From NCBI GenBank assembly GCA_000711775.1, contig ARYC01001455.1, positions 1-64,000 of the forward strand: DNA of 64,000 nucleotides, in the 5' to 3' direction. The position numbers and the translations under genes are program-made. This DNA comes from Oxytricha trifallax. Its lineage: Eukaryota; Ciliophora; Spirotrichea; Sporadotrichida; Oxytrichidae. Under the pieces are notes generated by a model, which was not told the DNA's origin, made no database searches, and saw only the letters and a list, made by a program, of their open reading frames with translations. Shown in pieces: positions 43,430 to 55,409 of the stretch; positions within the stretch are counted from its first letter, which is position 1; each line of letters opens with the position of its first letter.

Positions 43430-46400
43430 TGTTGCAATGAAATGCTTCATAGAGATATGTATCATCTGCATCAAATGACAAAAGTTAATGTATCTTATAA
43501 AATGAGTTAAAGAAATAACTTCCACAACCTTGAACATTATACTCAATACCTTTTATGATTGCTCTTGTTGCATTATTCATTTAAGATACTTATTTTACGC
43601 AATACCCTGACCCATATTAACTAAATCCTACATATATAATATCTTCAATATTAATATTACTATAATTATATTTATATGTAAGGATCGCTTATCAACACAT
43701 TTAAAATGATTTTAAATTAATAAATATAAAATCACATCATGCACTTAAGGAGCATCTGTAAGAGTATTCGATTTGAAATTATTTATATTTATTGATTAAG
43801 ATACAAAAATTGTAGTATTAATTGATATGGAATTGCATTAATAAATATGTTTAAGAAATGCTTTGATCCTAAAAATTGCCCAGTGAGTTTATTGAAAAAT
43901 CCAAGTTAAAGGTATCTATATGAGGCTTCGTAGTATTAGTAAATATACCCAGAAGAAATGAAATACCCATCTGTATTAAATATTTTAAATATCTGATTCA
44001 GAAGAAAATGCAATTTTTCTAACGGGAAGGTAATAAACTGATGTTCCCCATCCATTGACTCTACCTTCAATATAGTACTATTAAACAGCATCATTTTCTG
44101 TAGTGACATCAATTTTAGTTATTGAAAAATAATAAAATTAAATTCATATAACTCTTAAATCTATGACATTTTTAAATACTTAATTGAATAATTACGAAGT
44201 TTTAATTTATTAATATTTTTACAATACATAATGGTAAGTTATAATATAAATAGAATATATTTAATGCATCTGTTAATTCCAATCAAGTCTCATCCCTGCA
44301 ACATATACACTATTGTCGCTTGTATCTACTCTTAGTTGATAATCAAACTTAAAATAATTAAATAAATTAATTTTCATATAACTGACTTTAATGGAACTTG
44401 CCTGATATCCTTTTTATGTACATCTTTTTTTTAATTAATTATTTGTTCTGATCGAGACCCCCCTCCTACCTCCCCTCCCCCCTCAAACCGAGAATCCCCT
44501 TTTATTATAGTTTTTTTATGAATTTATTTTTTACTCAGAATAAATTTCCTGCCCTTCGGGCAGATATTACTATTAAAAATATATTTTGATAAGTTCCACT
44601 ACGTCCGTCGACTTTTGTTTAGAACATACTCCCATAGGGAAATATTTATAATAAGGTTTAATTTTGACTATCATGATTAATAATATGATTTAATTGATAG
44701 ACATAAATTTGAATTCAAGATTTTTTATAACTTAAATCACTTACACTCTACTATATAGTAAAAATTAATATAAAAATTTTTCCTATTATTTTTAACTTCA
44801 TTTAAATATAAAAACTTTTATTATTATTACTTATTTAGTTAATTACTATTAAAATCTTATTTCTTAAGCTTAGTTTATTGAAAAATTAAAGACAATTTTT
44901 TATGTTTGGATTACCATTTAAATTTATATATGAATAAAATATGATTTTAATAGTAATTAACTAAATAAGTAATAATAATAAAAGTTTTTATATTTTAATG
45001 AAGTTAAAAATAATAAGAACAATTTTTATATTAATTTTTACTATATAGTAGAGTGTAAGTGATTTAAGTTATAAAAAATCTTGAATTCAAATTTATGTCT
45101 ATCAATTAAATCATATTATTAATCATGATAGTCAAAATTAAACCTTATTATAAATATTTCCCTATGGGAGTATGTTCTAAAAAAAAGTCGACGGACGTAG
45201 TGAAACTTATCAAAATATATTTTTAATAGTAATATCTGCCCGAAGGGCAAGAAATTTATTCTGAGTAAAAAATAAATTCATAAAAAAACTATAATAAAAG
45301 GGGATTCTCGGTTTGAGGGGGGGAGGGGGGTCTCGGTTGAGGTGGCGAGGGGGGGTCTCGGCTGATGGGGGAAGGGGGGTAGGAGGGGGGGTCTCGGTCA
45401 GAACAATTATTATAAATCGTTTAGCCTGTTGCATACTCATGCTTAGATATTGCTAGTATTATTCAGTTAAATAATTTTATATTAAATTCGACAATCATAC
45501 ATTATAATTATTAATGGTCAAATTAATATTTCTATGCTACAATACATTATCAAAATAATTTAAAAAAATACAATTAATTATCGTAATTAATAAGATTTAA
45601 TGCAAAGATGAATTCATTATAAACCTATTATTTAATATTTCAGTTTATTTAATTGGTTCTGATTAATTTATTTTGTTGAGAAAAAGTTTTGTGCGAAATT
45701 TCCCGACTTATTAATTTCTATATGTATTTTTTATAATTTTACATAAAATGTTAATTTTTTAAAATATTATTTAAAAATAATTAATTAATAACGAGTATTT
45801 ATTGCTTTAAGAACTTAAAAAATGAGTCATCGTTGTTTTTTAAAATTATAAGAAAAATGAATAAATCATGATAAAATAAGATTAAATAAATTTAACTATA
45901 AGTTTATTTGTAATTAGTAGCAAACTCACATGAACCCATCCAAGCAGCGTATGAAGAATTATAAATTTTATTTAATTAAAAATCAGTAAAACCTGTCGAC
46001 CAAGCCCATTAAACTTGCATGTTTTGATCAATCAAACTAATCAAAATTTATTTATACTTTATATTTAAATAAAATTTGCAATTATTTTTTATGAATGAAG
46101 GAATTTTTACAAAATAAAATCATTCACATTATTAAACAATTTATGAATTTTTATTGTATCTGTAATTTAAAACTCTATATAAATATTTAAATTTTTATTA
46201 TAATTTGATTTATATTATAGCTACTTGTAGTTTCTCCACATATCAAAACATTACCATTATATATTTTGTATAATTTATATAGATGAAAAGATTAAGAAAA
46301 CTCAATAATTCTTAAACTATATATAAATTCCCTTTAATTTTGAAATAATAATTTATTATTTCAATTTCAATTTATAATTATTATCATTTTTTTAACTTCT

Positions 46401-46985
46401 TTCTATAATTTTACTAATTATTTTATATTTTGTGATTTATGTTAATTTATTATATCACATTTAAAGAATTTTATTACTCTTTTTGAATTCAAATATAACA
46501 TGCATTTTAATTTTATATCTTTTATGGAGTTTTTATAAATTATGATTTCTCCTTTTTTTAAAAAGGATATATTATATATAAATATGACTATAATCCTTTT
46601 AATGATATTTTTTAAATTTAAACAATTAATTGGATTAAAAATAAATTTCATGACATTTAATTAATATTTAAGAATATAAAATAAAATTAGTTTGATCTAT
46701 ATCAGCCCAATATATGATATTATGGCCGTCATTTTGTCCATATATTCTTGGATATCTTGCTTCGTGTCCTTCACATACTGGTGTGGGTGCAGAAGATGAA
46801 CTTGCAGCAGGCTTTGTAGCAGGCCAAACGACTACCTTGATAAAACTTGGATCTGTCCAAAGAGAGTTTTGAGCAGTATAACTTCTGATATAATAATAAA
46901 TTAAATGACGTGAATCCATCTTATTCCTGGGTAAGGAACCGATCCGGTAGCATCTATTTGTATACTACTTGTTTATTTTTTATAT
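43430..46985 (-). CDS. Block 4: beta-propeller-like repeats
   Basis: Blocks: 46,680-46,985 (QIDATGSVPYPGIRW; YPRIYGQNDGHNIIYW), 45,905-46,030 (QWAWSTGFTDFQLNKIYN), 44,270-44,345 (DTSDNSVYVAGMRLDWN), 43,920-44,125 (AVQQYYIEGRVNGWGTSVYY; NTDGYFISSGYIYQYY) and 43,430-43,645 (RAIIKGIEYNVQGCGSYFF; LLSFDADDTYLYEAFH). In block 46,680-46,985 two overlapping frames look coding around a small gap, so an IES or a short intron-like segment may lie inside it. Confidence 0.7.
44442..45407. repeat. 966-bp foldback element with G-rich ends
   Basis: Long near-perfect arms (about 415-460 bp) around an 85-bp centre, with TA at both borders. Outer ends TTTGTTCTGATCGAGACC. The right arm holds three GGGGTCTCGG-spaced G runs (45,317-45,395); the left arm has fewer, so the arms differ there by deletion or expansion. 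ORFs called in it are antisense readings of the G/C-rich repeats. Confidence 0.92.
45408..45904. other. AT-rich IES, no gene seen
   Basis: No coding signal. Confidence 0.5.
46031..46679. other. AT-rich IES, no gene seen
   Basis: A short minus-strand frame (46,442-46,651) is Ile/Lys/Asn-rich and reflects composition only. Confidence 0.5.
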
Positions 46986-47189
46986 AATTTAAATTTTAAG
47001 CAGGATAAATATTTTAATAGATAATATAGATGAGTCTATTTTTCTTTAATATTATATCATAATTTGTTTCATAATAAATCGATGAATAATAATAATATTA
47101 TATAGAATAATTTTGACAATATAGGAATAATAAAATTAATTAATGAATTTAAATTTTAATAAATTCTTATAAAAATTAAAATTAAAAAA

Positions 47190-47485
47190 AATAGTCACAG
47201 TTAAAGTTGGTAAATATAAACGAACTAAAGCTATTCGAAAGAGAATTAAAATTAACTGTGCTATATTATTGTCTGTACTATTTTATCGCATCACTGAAGC
47301 GAGTAATTAAGATTTTAATAGAAGGGTATTATAATTAAATTTAAGGGTTCAATTAAAATCGAGTTATCTCACTCTAGGGTTGCGAGAAAATAGTACAGAC
47401 AATAATATAATCCAGCTAATTTTTAATTAATTTTGGAATAAACCCAAGTTTCATTAATTTTGCCAACATTAGCTTTAACTAATTA
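47190..47485. repeat. Foldback element, family 1, third copy
   Basis: Shares TACTATTTTATCGCATCACT and the AATCCAGCTAATTTTTAAT flank with the copy at 35,519. Arms are imperfect; outer ends have eroded. Confidence 0.75.
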
Positions 47486-47689
47486 ATATAATTATTTTAA
47501 TTTAATATTTTGGAATGTATTTAGTCAATTAATTCACAATTTTTAACATAATATAGATTTATGATTGAAATTTTGAATTAAGTAAGTGATAAATGAATAA
47601 AGTAATCAATATTATTATATTTTTATATTTAGTATTAAATTTACTTTCAAATTTAGTAAGTATTTTTAATAAAAATATAAAATATGCTT

Positions 47690-48255
47690 AATAGATTATT
47701 GTTCCAGTTATTGTTATGAAATTATTTGTAGCAGATCTAGTTGAACTATCAGTTTCGTCATAAACAGTATATATAACAGTTGAATAGCCTTAACAGTTTT
47801 GCTTATTTGTAGAGTTGAAAGTTATTTTATATAATATTATTTTACTTTAATAAAAGTGTATGTTACTGTCTCTCCTTAAGTTAATTCTATTGTGTCATAA
47901 ATGTACGGGGGAGGTTGAAGACCTCCACCTGAAGCGCAAGTCTTTTTTAATATGAGATATATGAATAATTTAATTTTAATCTTTGGAGTTCCTGAAAAGT
48001 AAAATAATATGTTTTATGTTTTTATATAAGTAATAACTAGTAGAATATTCACTAAATGATAAAAAATATTTTAATTTATTTAAATGGATAAGCTTAAGAA
48101 TAGTACTAACTTTAATAACTAAATTATAATTTTTTAACTCATTTATCTGAACCAAAGCCAAGGCACATCAACTAACTCTAAGGGAACTATATTCATATAA
48201 AAATTAGCTGCAGATAAAGTTCCACTGTTTGAAGTGTAAGTATTTATCACAGAAT
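47690..48255 (-). CDS. Block 3: CADG-like domain
   Basis: Blocks: 48,140-48,255 (SGTLSAANFYMNIVPLELV), 47,850-47,950 (PPPYIYDTIELTQGETVTYT) and 47,690-47,830 (NCQGYSTVIYTVYDETDSST). The YDTIELTQGETVTYTF strand pattern fits an Ig/CADG repeat. A Gly/Pro-rich turn (SGGGLQPPP) precedes the domain. Confidence 0.72.
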
Positions 48256-48939
48256 ATGGAGAATACACTTTTTATTAATAATACATATTATTTACACATA
48301 TAATTAGTTATGGCATTCATACTTGTAAATTTAAATAATTATTAAATCAAAATCAAGTTTGTTTCTTAATGTTAAATTTTAACTATATGTGCATATATAT
48401 AAGATTAAAAATTGCTATTTTATAATAACATCTTTTGTTGAAAACTTGCCTTTAATAATGTATATACTAAAAATTATTTTTTATTTTCTGTTTATTAAAA
48501 CTTGAATAAAATAGTGTTGTAATAAACTCACTTTAAAAAATCAAAAAATATGTATTCGTAACGATTTAATCACTTTATATGGCTGATTTTATAATTCTAG
48601 AATGTTAATTTTTGAATATTAAAGTTTATTCTGAATACTTTATACATAACTTTCGGTACTTTAAAGGAAAATATATATCTTATAAAATAAATTGCTTATT
48701 TGGCAATAAAAATAAAAATCATAAACCTTCTAGATATTAAAATGTATATATCTCATATTGAAAATTATTAACTATTAATAATTATAATAAAAATGAATTT
48801 TAATTCTATTAACTTTTATAATAAGTCTTGATTCTAAAAAGTCACCCAAAATTTAATTAATAATATCTCATTATATAATTCAATATTGTAGAAATACATT
48901 TGATTTTGGAAAATTAATTATAAATATATTTAAATTAAA

Positions 48940-49397
48940 TTAATACTTTAATTGTGTGAAGGACAAGAAATGGAGAAATATTCAATGACACTGTCTTCCT
49001 CAACATGCTGAAATTACTAATGGGGTGAATGTGCCAGAGACATGACCCCAAGAACAAACTAGTACTACTCTTACTGCACAGACAAATACTGGTGCTGAAG
49101 TGCCACGTACTCTCACTCTTAGGTGGAGACTGAAAAAGCTGATGAAGGATCCGTACTCAAGATATGTTTCGTTCAATTCATCATAGAGCCATTCGTCAGA
49201 CTATGCAGAAAAATCATGGAAAACAAAAACAAAAAAATTCAGACCCACCGCTGAACTGTTGGGCACCAGATACCTAAAAATAAAATCAGTCTGATCACAG
49301 TTCCCCGGTATAAAAAAAGTACCCTAATATGTGACTAACTAATGTATTTTTCAAATATATATATATATATAAATGAATCACACAATTAAAGTATTAA
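48940..49397. mobile_element. Nested 458-bp element with 20-bp terminal inverted repeats
   Basis: TTAATACTTTAATTGTGTGA at 48,940-48,959 and its complement at 49,378-49,397 enclose a block of near-balanced base composition, unlike the surrounding AT-rich DNA. On the + strand the interior has an 82-codon frame (49,046-49,294). Confidence 0.7.
49046..49294 (+). CDS. Coding-like fragment inside the nested TIR element
   Basis: Open from after TGA 49,043 to TGA 49,292. Protein-like sequence: SVRLEC-type runs are absent; it reads TLTAQTNTGAEVPRTLTLRW, then RLKKLMKDPYSRYVSFNS and KFRPTAELLGTRYLKI. Ser/Thr/Gln-rich at the start, then basic. No ATG at the 5' end, so it is a fragment or a single MDS of another gene. 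The minus strand is also open for over 80 codons, so strand choice rests on composition. Confidence 0.35.
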
Positions 49398-49954
49398 TTA
49401 TATTACCTTAAGTTTAGGAGGTATTTAATATAGAGATCATTTTTGATTTGTTTTTTATTTTCTCCTATTATACACTAATACACTATATTTAAATTATTTA
49501 AAAATCTTGGCTGTTAAAGTATTTTTTTTTGAAACAATGTTGGGCTCATTCTATAGAGAATTCAAATTTAGCTAGATTTTATTATTGGCGGTAATATTAT
49601 ATCGCATCCCTGGAGAGAGATAACTTGAGTTTAATGTGAGGGTATAATTTTATGAATTTAGAGGGTTTTATTAAACTCAAGTTATCTCTCTCCAGGGATG
49701 CGATATAATATTACCGCCAATAATAAAATCTAGCTAAATTTGAATTCTCTATAGAATGAGCCCAACATTGTTTCAAAAAAAAACTTTAACTGCCAAGATT
49801 TTTAAATAATTTAAATATATTTATAACTAATTTTCCAAATTCAAATGTATTTCTACAATATTAATAAGAAAAATATTTTTCTTTATTAAATTTCAAATAA
49901 AATTTTAATTAAATTGTAAAATTCGTATAAGTTTAGAGATTTTTTTGAAATTGT

Positions 49955-52900
49955 TATTTGTTCTCCTGCGTAAGGAGTTCCGAAATATTAAGAATGTTAA
50001 GCAATCATAAAGTAGCCATCACTAAATTGCTATATAAGTCGTACATTGTTAGAAAACCATAAAATAATAAATAAATTAATTAAAATTTATTAAATAACCA
50101 ATAAGGATGACCTTGAAAAGTTAATATTTCATATTAAATTTAATGACATTACTTATATTTAAAATGGATTTATAAGTTTATGTGACAGCAACAAAATTTT
50201 CATCAAGAGTTATGTATTCTTTAAATTAAATTAAACTTAATTAATTTCTAATTAATGAATTCGATGTATGAATATGATTCTGTGACAGATACAATAATTA
50301 TATAAATAATTTGAGTAACTATCTCAGTAATTAAATTTTATTTTTATTAAAAATGATAAGGTAAAAATTTTGAAGTATAGGTGAAATTTTATATTAATCA
50401 AGTTTGCTAATAAAAAGAACGAGGTTGAATTCTTAAAACATTAAGATAAGGCAATTTAATACAGCAGAGCATAAATTTGTGTTTGTATACCAAGTTAAAT
50501 TTATGAATCAATAGAGAAATTTACACTGTGATCTTGGGCTAAAATCTGTGCATAAACCGCTGAAACTTCCACTTTAAACGGCATTCATCTAAATCCACAT
50601 TCTTAATTCATATTTCTTAAGTGCTTTAATTGCCCTCATTATTAATAATTCTTAATTAAACTTATTTAATCTCATGATTTTATTTTAAGTAATTTATTTA
50701 TTTAATAAATAAATACAAATCAGAATTCTTTTTAATAAGAATAATTTAAAAAATTCTTTTTTAATTTTTATTATCAATAAAAATATAAAATCATGAGATT
50801 AAATAAGTTTAATTAAGAATTATTAATAATGAGGGCAATTAAAGTACTTAAGAAATATGAATTAAGAATGTGGATTTAGACGAATGCCGTTTAAAGTGGA
50901 GGTTTCAGCGGTTTATGCACAGATTTTAGCCCAAGATCACAGTGTAAATTTCTCTATTGATTCATAAATTTAACTTGGTATACAAACACAAATTTATGCT
51001 CTGCTGTATTAAATTGCCTTATCTTAATGTTTTAAGAATTCAACCTCGTTCTTTTTATTAGCAAACTTGATTAATATAAAATTTCACCTATACTTCAAAA
51101 TTTTTACCTTATCATTTTTAATAAATACTAATAAACCTTTACTTTTATTAATTAAAAAATTTGAGCTAAATAATCACTTTCTCAAACTAAAAAAAATAAT
51201 AAGAATTTAAAATCTAATAAACTATTAATTTCATTTGTCTATAAAATATTAATTATTAATTATTTCCATAAAAAGTAGTGTTCTTAAATTATAAATTAAT
51301 TAGGTTTCCGTTATCAATCTCAAAATATATTTTTTATCAACAAATGTTATATTAAAAAAGGTATAGTTTTAGATTTTCATTTATAAATTATAAATTGATT
51401 ATCATGATTCATAGCTATATCTGTCTATAAGGTTGTATGTGATGATATCCTTATTTAAACTCTTCCTTTTGTAGTACCACTAGAAAAAATAAAATATTAT
51501 TCATATTTAAGAATCAAACTTTACAATTTGAATGTTTCCGTTATTATTTATTTATTTAAATATTTTTAAATTAACCGTAAGAGAAAACTGCATAAAAATG
51601 AAGAGATTTTTTATTGTATTTCAAAACTGGATCTCCTCGATCTTAATTGCTTGGAGTTTAACCCATATCAATGTGTAATATTTAATGAGAATAATAAGTT
51701 TTCTATTTTAAAAAAAATATAAGGGAAATTACAATGAAATCAATAAAAAGGTTAAATTAAAATCAAGATTTTCATATTACTTAGACCAAACAATAGTACC
51801 ATTTTATGGGAACATTTTCAGTATAATCATATTTTAATATGTAGTGCTTATCATACATGTCATATATCCAACATACATGTAATCTTCAATGGGATCATAT
51901 AGTACTTATAATATAAGATATTTATTTAATTATAATTTCCATCATTTATTTTAACCAAGAGAAGATTTACAACCTGACAATACTTTAAGTTAGTAATCGA
52001 AGGTGCTAACTATTCTTCCATCTTCGTAAAACAAAATAATAAATAAAAACATTATACCTCCAGGTACAATTTAAATATCTTTAAAATATAAAGATTAGCT
52101 TAGGTTTATTTAATCGAATATTTTTTTTATATATTTAATATAACTAGCTTATAAGAAGTTTTAATACAATAAAATAAAATTTATAGTTCTTCAAAAATAA
52201 AATCCTCCATCTTGTTTCATAATATTTCTTATAATCACTAAATTAGTCATATAATATAAATAACGAAATTACGTTTGAAAATCTCATTTAAAATTATTAA
52301 TTAAGTATAAGTATTTATCTGGAACTTAATCAAAAGTTTTGCACTTCAGTAGAATTAAATTTTTCTCCTTTAGAAAATGAATAAATTAATGATTTGTTTG
52401 AATGAAAACAAATATCAACATTTGCAAAAGTTTGTCTATAAACCATGTCATTTCTCTTAGATATCTTATTTCTTTCTTTTAAATTATTAAAATAATAACT
52501 AATAATAAAGTTCCCTTATAAAAATTTATAATTGCATAGTTCTCTATTATTGAGAAGTTTATAAAACTGAGTTTAATTTTATTTTTCTAAAGCTAATAAA
52601 TCATCTTAATTGCGCCCTATAATTATTGCATTAAACGGGGGGGGTCTAAGTCGGTGCAAAAATTTTTTCAAAATCCTAAGTCGGTGCAAAATTTTTTTTC
52701 TCAAAAACATCAAAATCCCTAAGTCGGTGCATGATCAATTTTTGACATTATTGATATATTTTATCATCCTACCCCACATAAAAAGTATCATTATTAACTA
52801 AAATTTATGTCTCAGCTTCTGAATCGAACTCCTTCATGAAATTTCGATCATAGGACACTTATAATATTACTGTGACAGATATTTGTTTAAGTAAAATAAA

Positions 52901-55300
52901 AAAATAATATTTCATATTTTAATATCTAATTAGTTAGTAAGCAACAAAATTGGGGATTAAGAACATCATAATTATTCGCTAAATTTAATGATGTCTGGCC
53001 TTATTATAAATACCATTGATTCAATTAATTGTCTTTTTTTAAATATACTAATCAATGTGTACGAATTTTTTAATTCTAGACATCATTAAATTTAGCGAAT
53101 AATTATGATGTTCTTAATCCTCAATTTTGTTGCTTACTAACTAATTAGATATTAAAATATGAAATATTATTTTTTTATTTTACTTAAAAAAATAACTGTC
53201 ACAGTAATATTATAAGTGTCCTATGATCGAAATTTAATGAAGGAGTTCGATTCAGAAGCTGAGACATAAATTTTAGTTAATAATGATACTTTTTATGTGG
53301 GGCAGGATGATAAAATATATGAATAATGTCAAAAATTGATCATGCACCGACTTAGGGATTTTGATGTTTTTGAGAAAAAAAATTTGGCACCGACTTAGGA
53401 TTTTGAAAAAATTTTTGCACCGACTTAGACCCCCCCCCCCATTAAACAAAACTTAATATAATATACAAATGTGGTGAAACTATCAGCCATAACACTGTAT
53501 TAAGTAAAGAATTATGAAGTATTTCTTGGATTAACCTGCATGTCACCTGCTCTAAATATTTTAATTAAATAATAATAATACTATAGAATAGATTAGCTTA
53601 GGTATCTATTAAACTTCTAGTCACAAGCTATTTTGAGTATATTAATTTTCCTTCACTGTAAGTGACTTTGACCACCATGTGATATCTAGTAGCTGTGTTT
53701 AAATAAATATAATAAGAATAATTTATTAACATTTCCAGGAAAAGTTGCTATAAAAGCATAAACATGCTCATTTAAAACTCATAATTCATCTAAATTAATA
53801 TAACAGATATTTTTCGATTATATTTACTTACATAAAAATTAATTTAACCTAAGAATATATATTTATCATCAATGTATGATTAAAAATTTAATAAATATAT
53901 TTCGATTTTCAAGCAAAATTTCAATAGAAAATACTAAAAGTTTAAGACAATTTATTGAGATTACATATTTATAATAAATATTAAATAGATTTAATTTATT
54001 AAATCTAAAACGTGCATACCAACATCCATGCTGACAAACTGTTTCCGGATATTGCAACTGATATTGAATAAAAATAGTTGAGAAATCCTAAATTTAAAGA
54101 ATAATAGTAATTTGGTTCGCTATTTTAATTTTAATGAATATAATTAAACACTACTCTATCTCGAAATTTCTTTAATTTTGAGCTGAGTGCGATAGAGTAT
54201 TATAAATTACTCATATTATTTGAAATCTTAAATAAATGGAATTAAGTTTAAAATATTCTAGAGTTGTTTTTTATTAAGAGATTGTATATTTAACTATATC
54301 AATATTTTAACTATTAATACAAAAATATTTAAAGATATATGTCTAATTTTAATTATATTTTAATATTGAATTTAAGATTAGTAAATTATAAAAAACAACT
54401 CTAGAATATTTTAAACTTAATTCCATTTATTTAAGATTTTAAATAATATGAGTAATTTATAATACTCTATCGCACTCTATCTCAAAATTATAGAAATTTC
54501 GAGATAGAGTAGTGTTTAATTATATTCATTAAAATTAAAATTAAAATAGCGAAGCAAATTACTATTATTCTTTAAATTTAGGATTTCTCAACTATTTTTA
54601 CTCATTGAAATTGATAACATTATCCGCAGGATTGAATTTGTATTTCCAGATTAATTTTAATGCTAAAAACTAACTAAAAAATTATAAAACTATTTTTTTA
54701 AGTGATGATCGAATAAATTAATTACTTAGTTATTCTATTCTTAGGACATCTAATAATGCTATAATTTATATTTTTTCTATTAATATTTGAAGAAAAAAAA
54801 GTTTATTAAATTATAATTTTATACATTTAATATATATTTTATAGAATTATAATCACCATATATTGATTAAATTAATTTAAAACGCAAAACATCTTTATGT
54901 TGAAAAATTATATTTGATTTACCCTTATTTAAAATAAAGTTTGTTTAATTTATAAAATAGAATACTTTTTACACAAATTGAGTTTACTCATATAAAAATA
55001 AGACATTCTTAAGGTTATAATTCATAAGCATTAAAGAAGAGCCTCCAAATTCATCTTGTAAAAATAAAAATGTCATTTAAGACCACCACACTACTCCACT
55101 ATTTTATAACTTAATCAATTTGAATCGAATTTATATTAGTAATATGAATTGATTTATATGCTAAGTTTATAATTTATTTAAATGATAAACCATTTTACTG
55201 TATTCTGGCAAGGAAACCATCATGATAATCTCCTTCATTTAATGTGAATAAATTATTGTATCTAGCTTAACCATTTATTACAATATTTTTATCATCATCA
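49955..55300 (-). CDS. Block 3: beta-propeller-like repeats
   Basis: Blocks: 55,205-55,300 (ARYNNLFTLNEGDYHDGFLA), 54,605-54,650 (IWKYKFNPADNVINF), 53,590-53,700 (YHMVVKVTYSEGKLIYSKQL), 53,460-53,570 (RAGDMQVNPRNTSQFFT), 52,325-52,470 (MVYRQTFANVDICFHSN), 51,960-52,045 (FYEDGRIVSTFDYQLKVLSG), 51,780-51,915 (LYDPIEDYMYVGYMTCMIST), 51,405-51,490 (TTKGRVQIRISSHTTLQTD) and 49,955-50,045 (VRLIQQFSDGYFMIAQHSQY). These short blocks alternate with IESs that contain three large palindromes. Confidence 0.68.
50347..51121. repeat. 775-bp foldback element
   Basis: Arms of about 345 bp with very few differences, ends TTAAAAATGATAAGG and complement, TA on both sides, AT-rich centre of about 90 bp. Inner arm sequence (GCCGTTTAAAGTGGAGG, TTTCAGCGGTTTATGC) is less AT-rich. 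No protein frame. Confidence 0.93.
52637..53440. repeat. 804-bp foldback element with poly-G/poly-C ends
   Basis: Starts with G8, ends with C11, arms of about 370-380 bp. Each arm carries three copies of CTAAGTCGGTGCA. The flanks are ATTAAAC on both sides (52,630-52,636 and 53,441-53,447), or 8 bp CATTAAAC if one C is counted. This longer duplication separates it from the TA-flanked elements. The 63-codon ORF in the left arm is an artefact. Confidence 0.92.
54071..54598. repeat. 528-bp foldback element
   Basis: Arms of about 205 bp, ends AAAATAGTTGAGAAATCC and complement, TA at both borders. Arms contain TCTATCTCGAAATTTC and ATAGAGTATTATAAATTA. Confidence 0.92.
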
Positions 55301-55409
55301 TTCATTTATTATACAATTATATATCCTAAATTAATAAGTATAAAATAATTTATAATTGCCAATGAAACTTATAAATAAAATAAGATGATAATAACTATTG
55401 AGATAAGTA

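Larger units (their letters stand above)
48887..49857. repeat. Foldback element, family 1, copy with a nested insertion
   Basis: Outer ends TTGTAGAAATACATTTGA and complement, TA at both borders. The right half (49,490-49,857) is a near-perfect palindrome around 49,650, with core TATTATATCGCATCCCTGGA. The left arm is split by a roughly 540-bp insertion (48,941-49,482) bordered by copies of TATATTTAAATTA. Confidence 0.88.

Noticed and set aside
45210-45440. Pro-rich minus-strand ORF (TPPPTPLPPSAETPP)
   Set aside because: It is the reading of G-rich repeats in a palindrome arm.
52610-52801. + strand ORF in the poly-G foldback
   Set aside because: It reads the CTAAGTCGGTGCA repeats of the arm; no other support.
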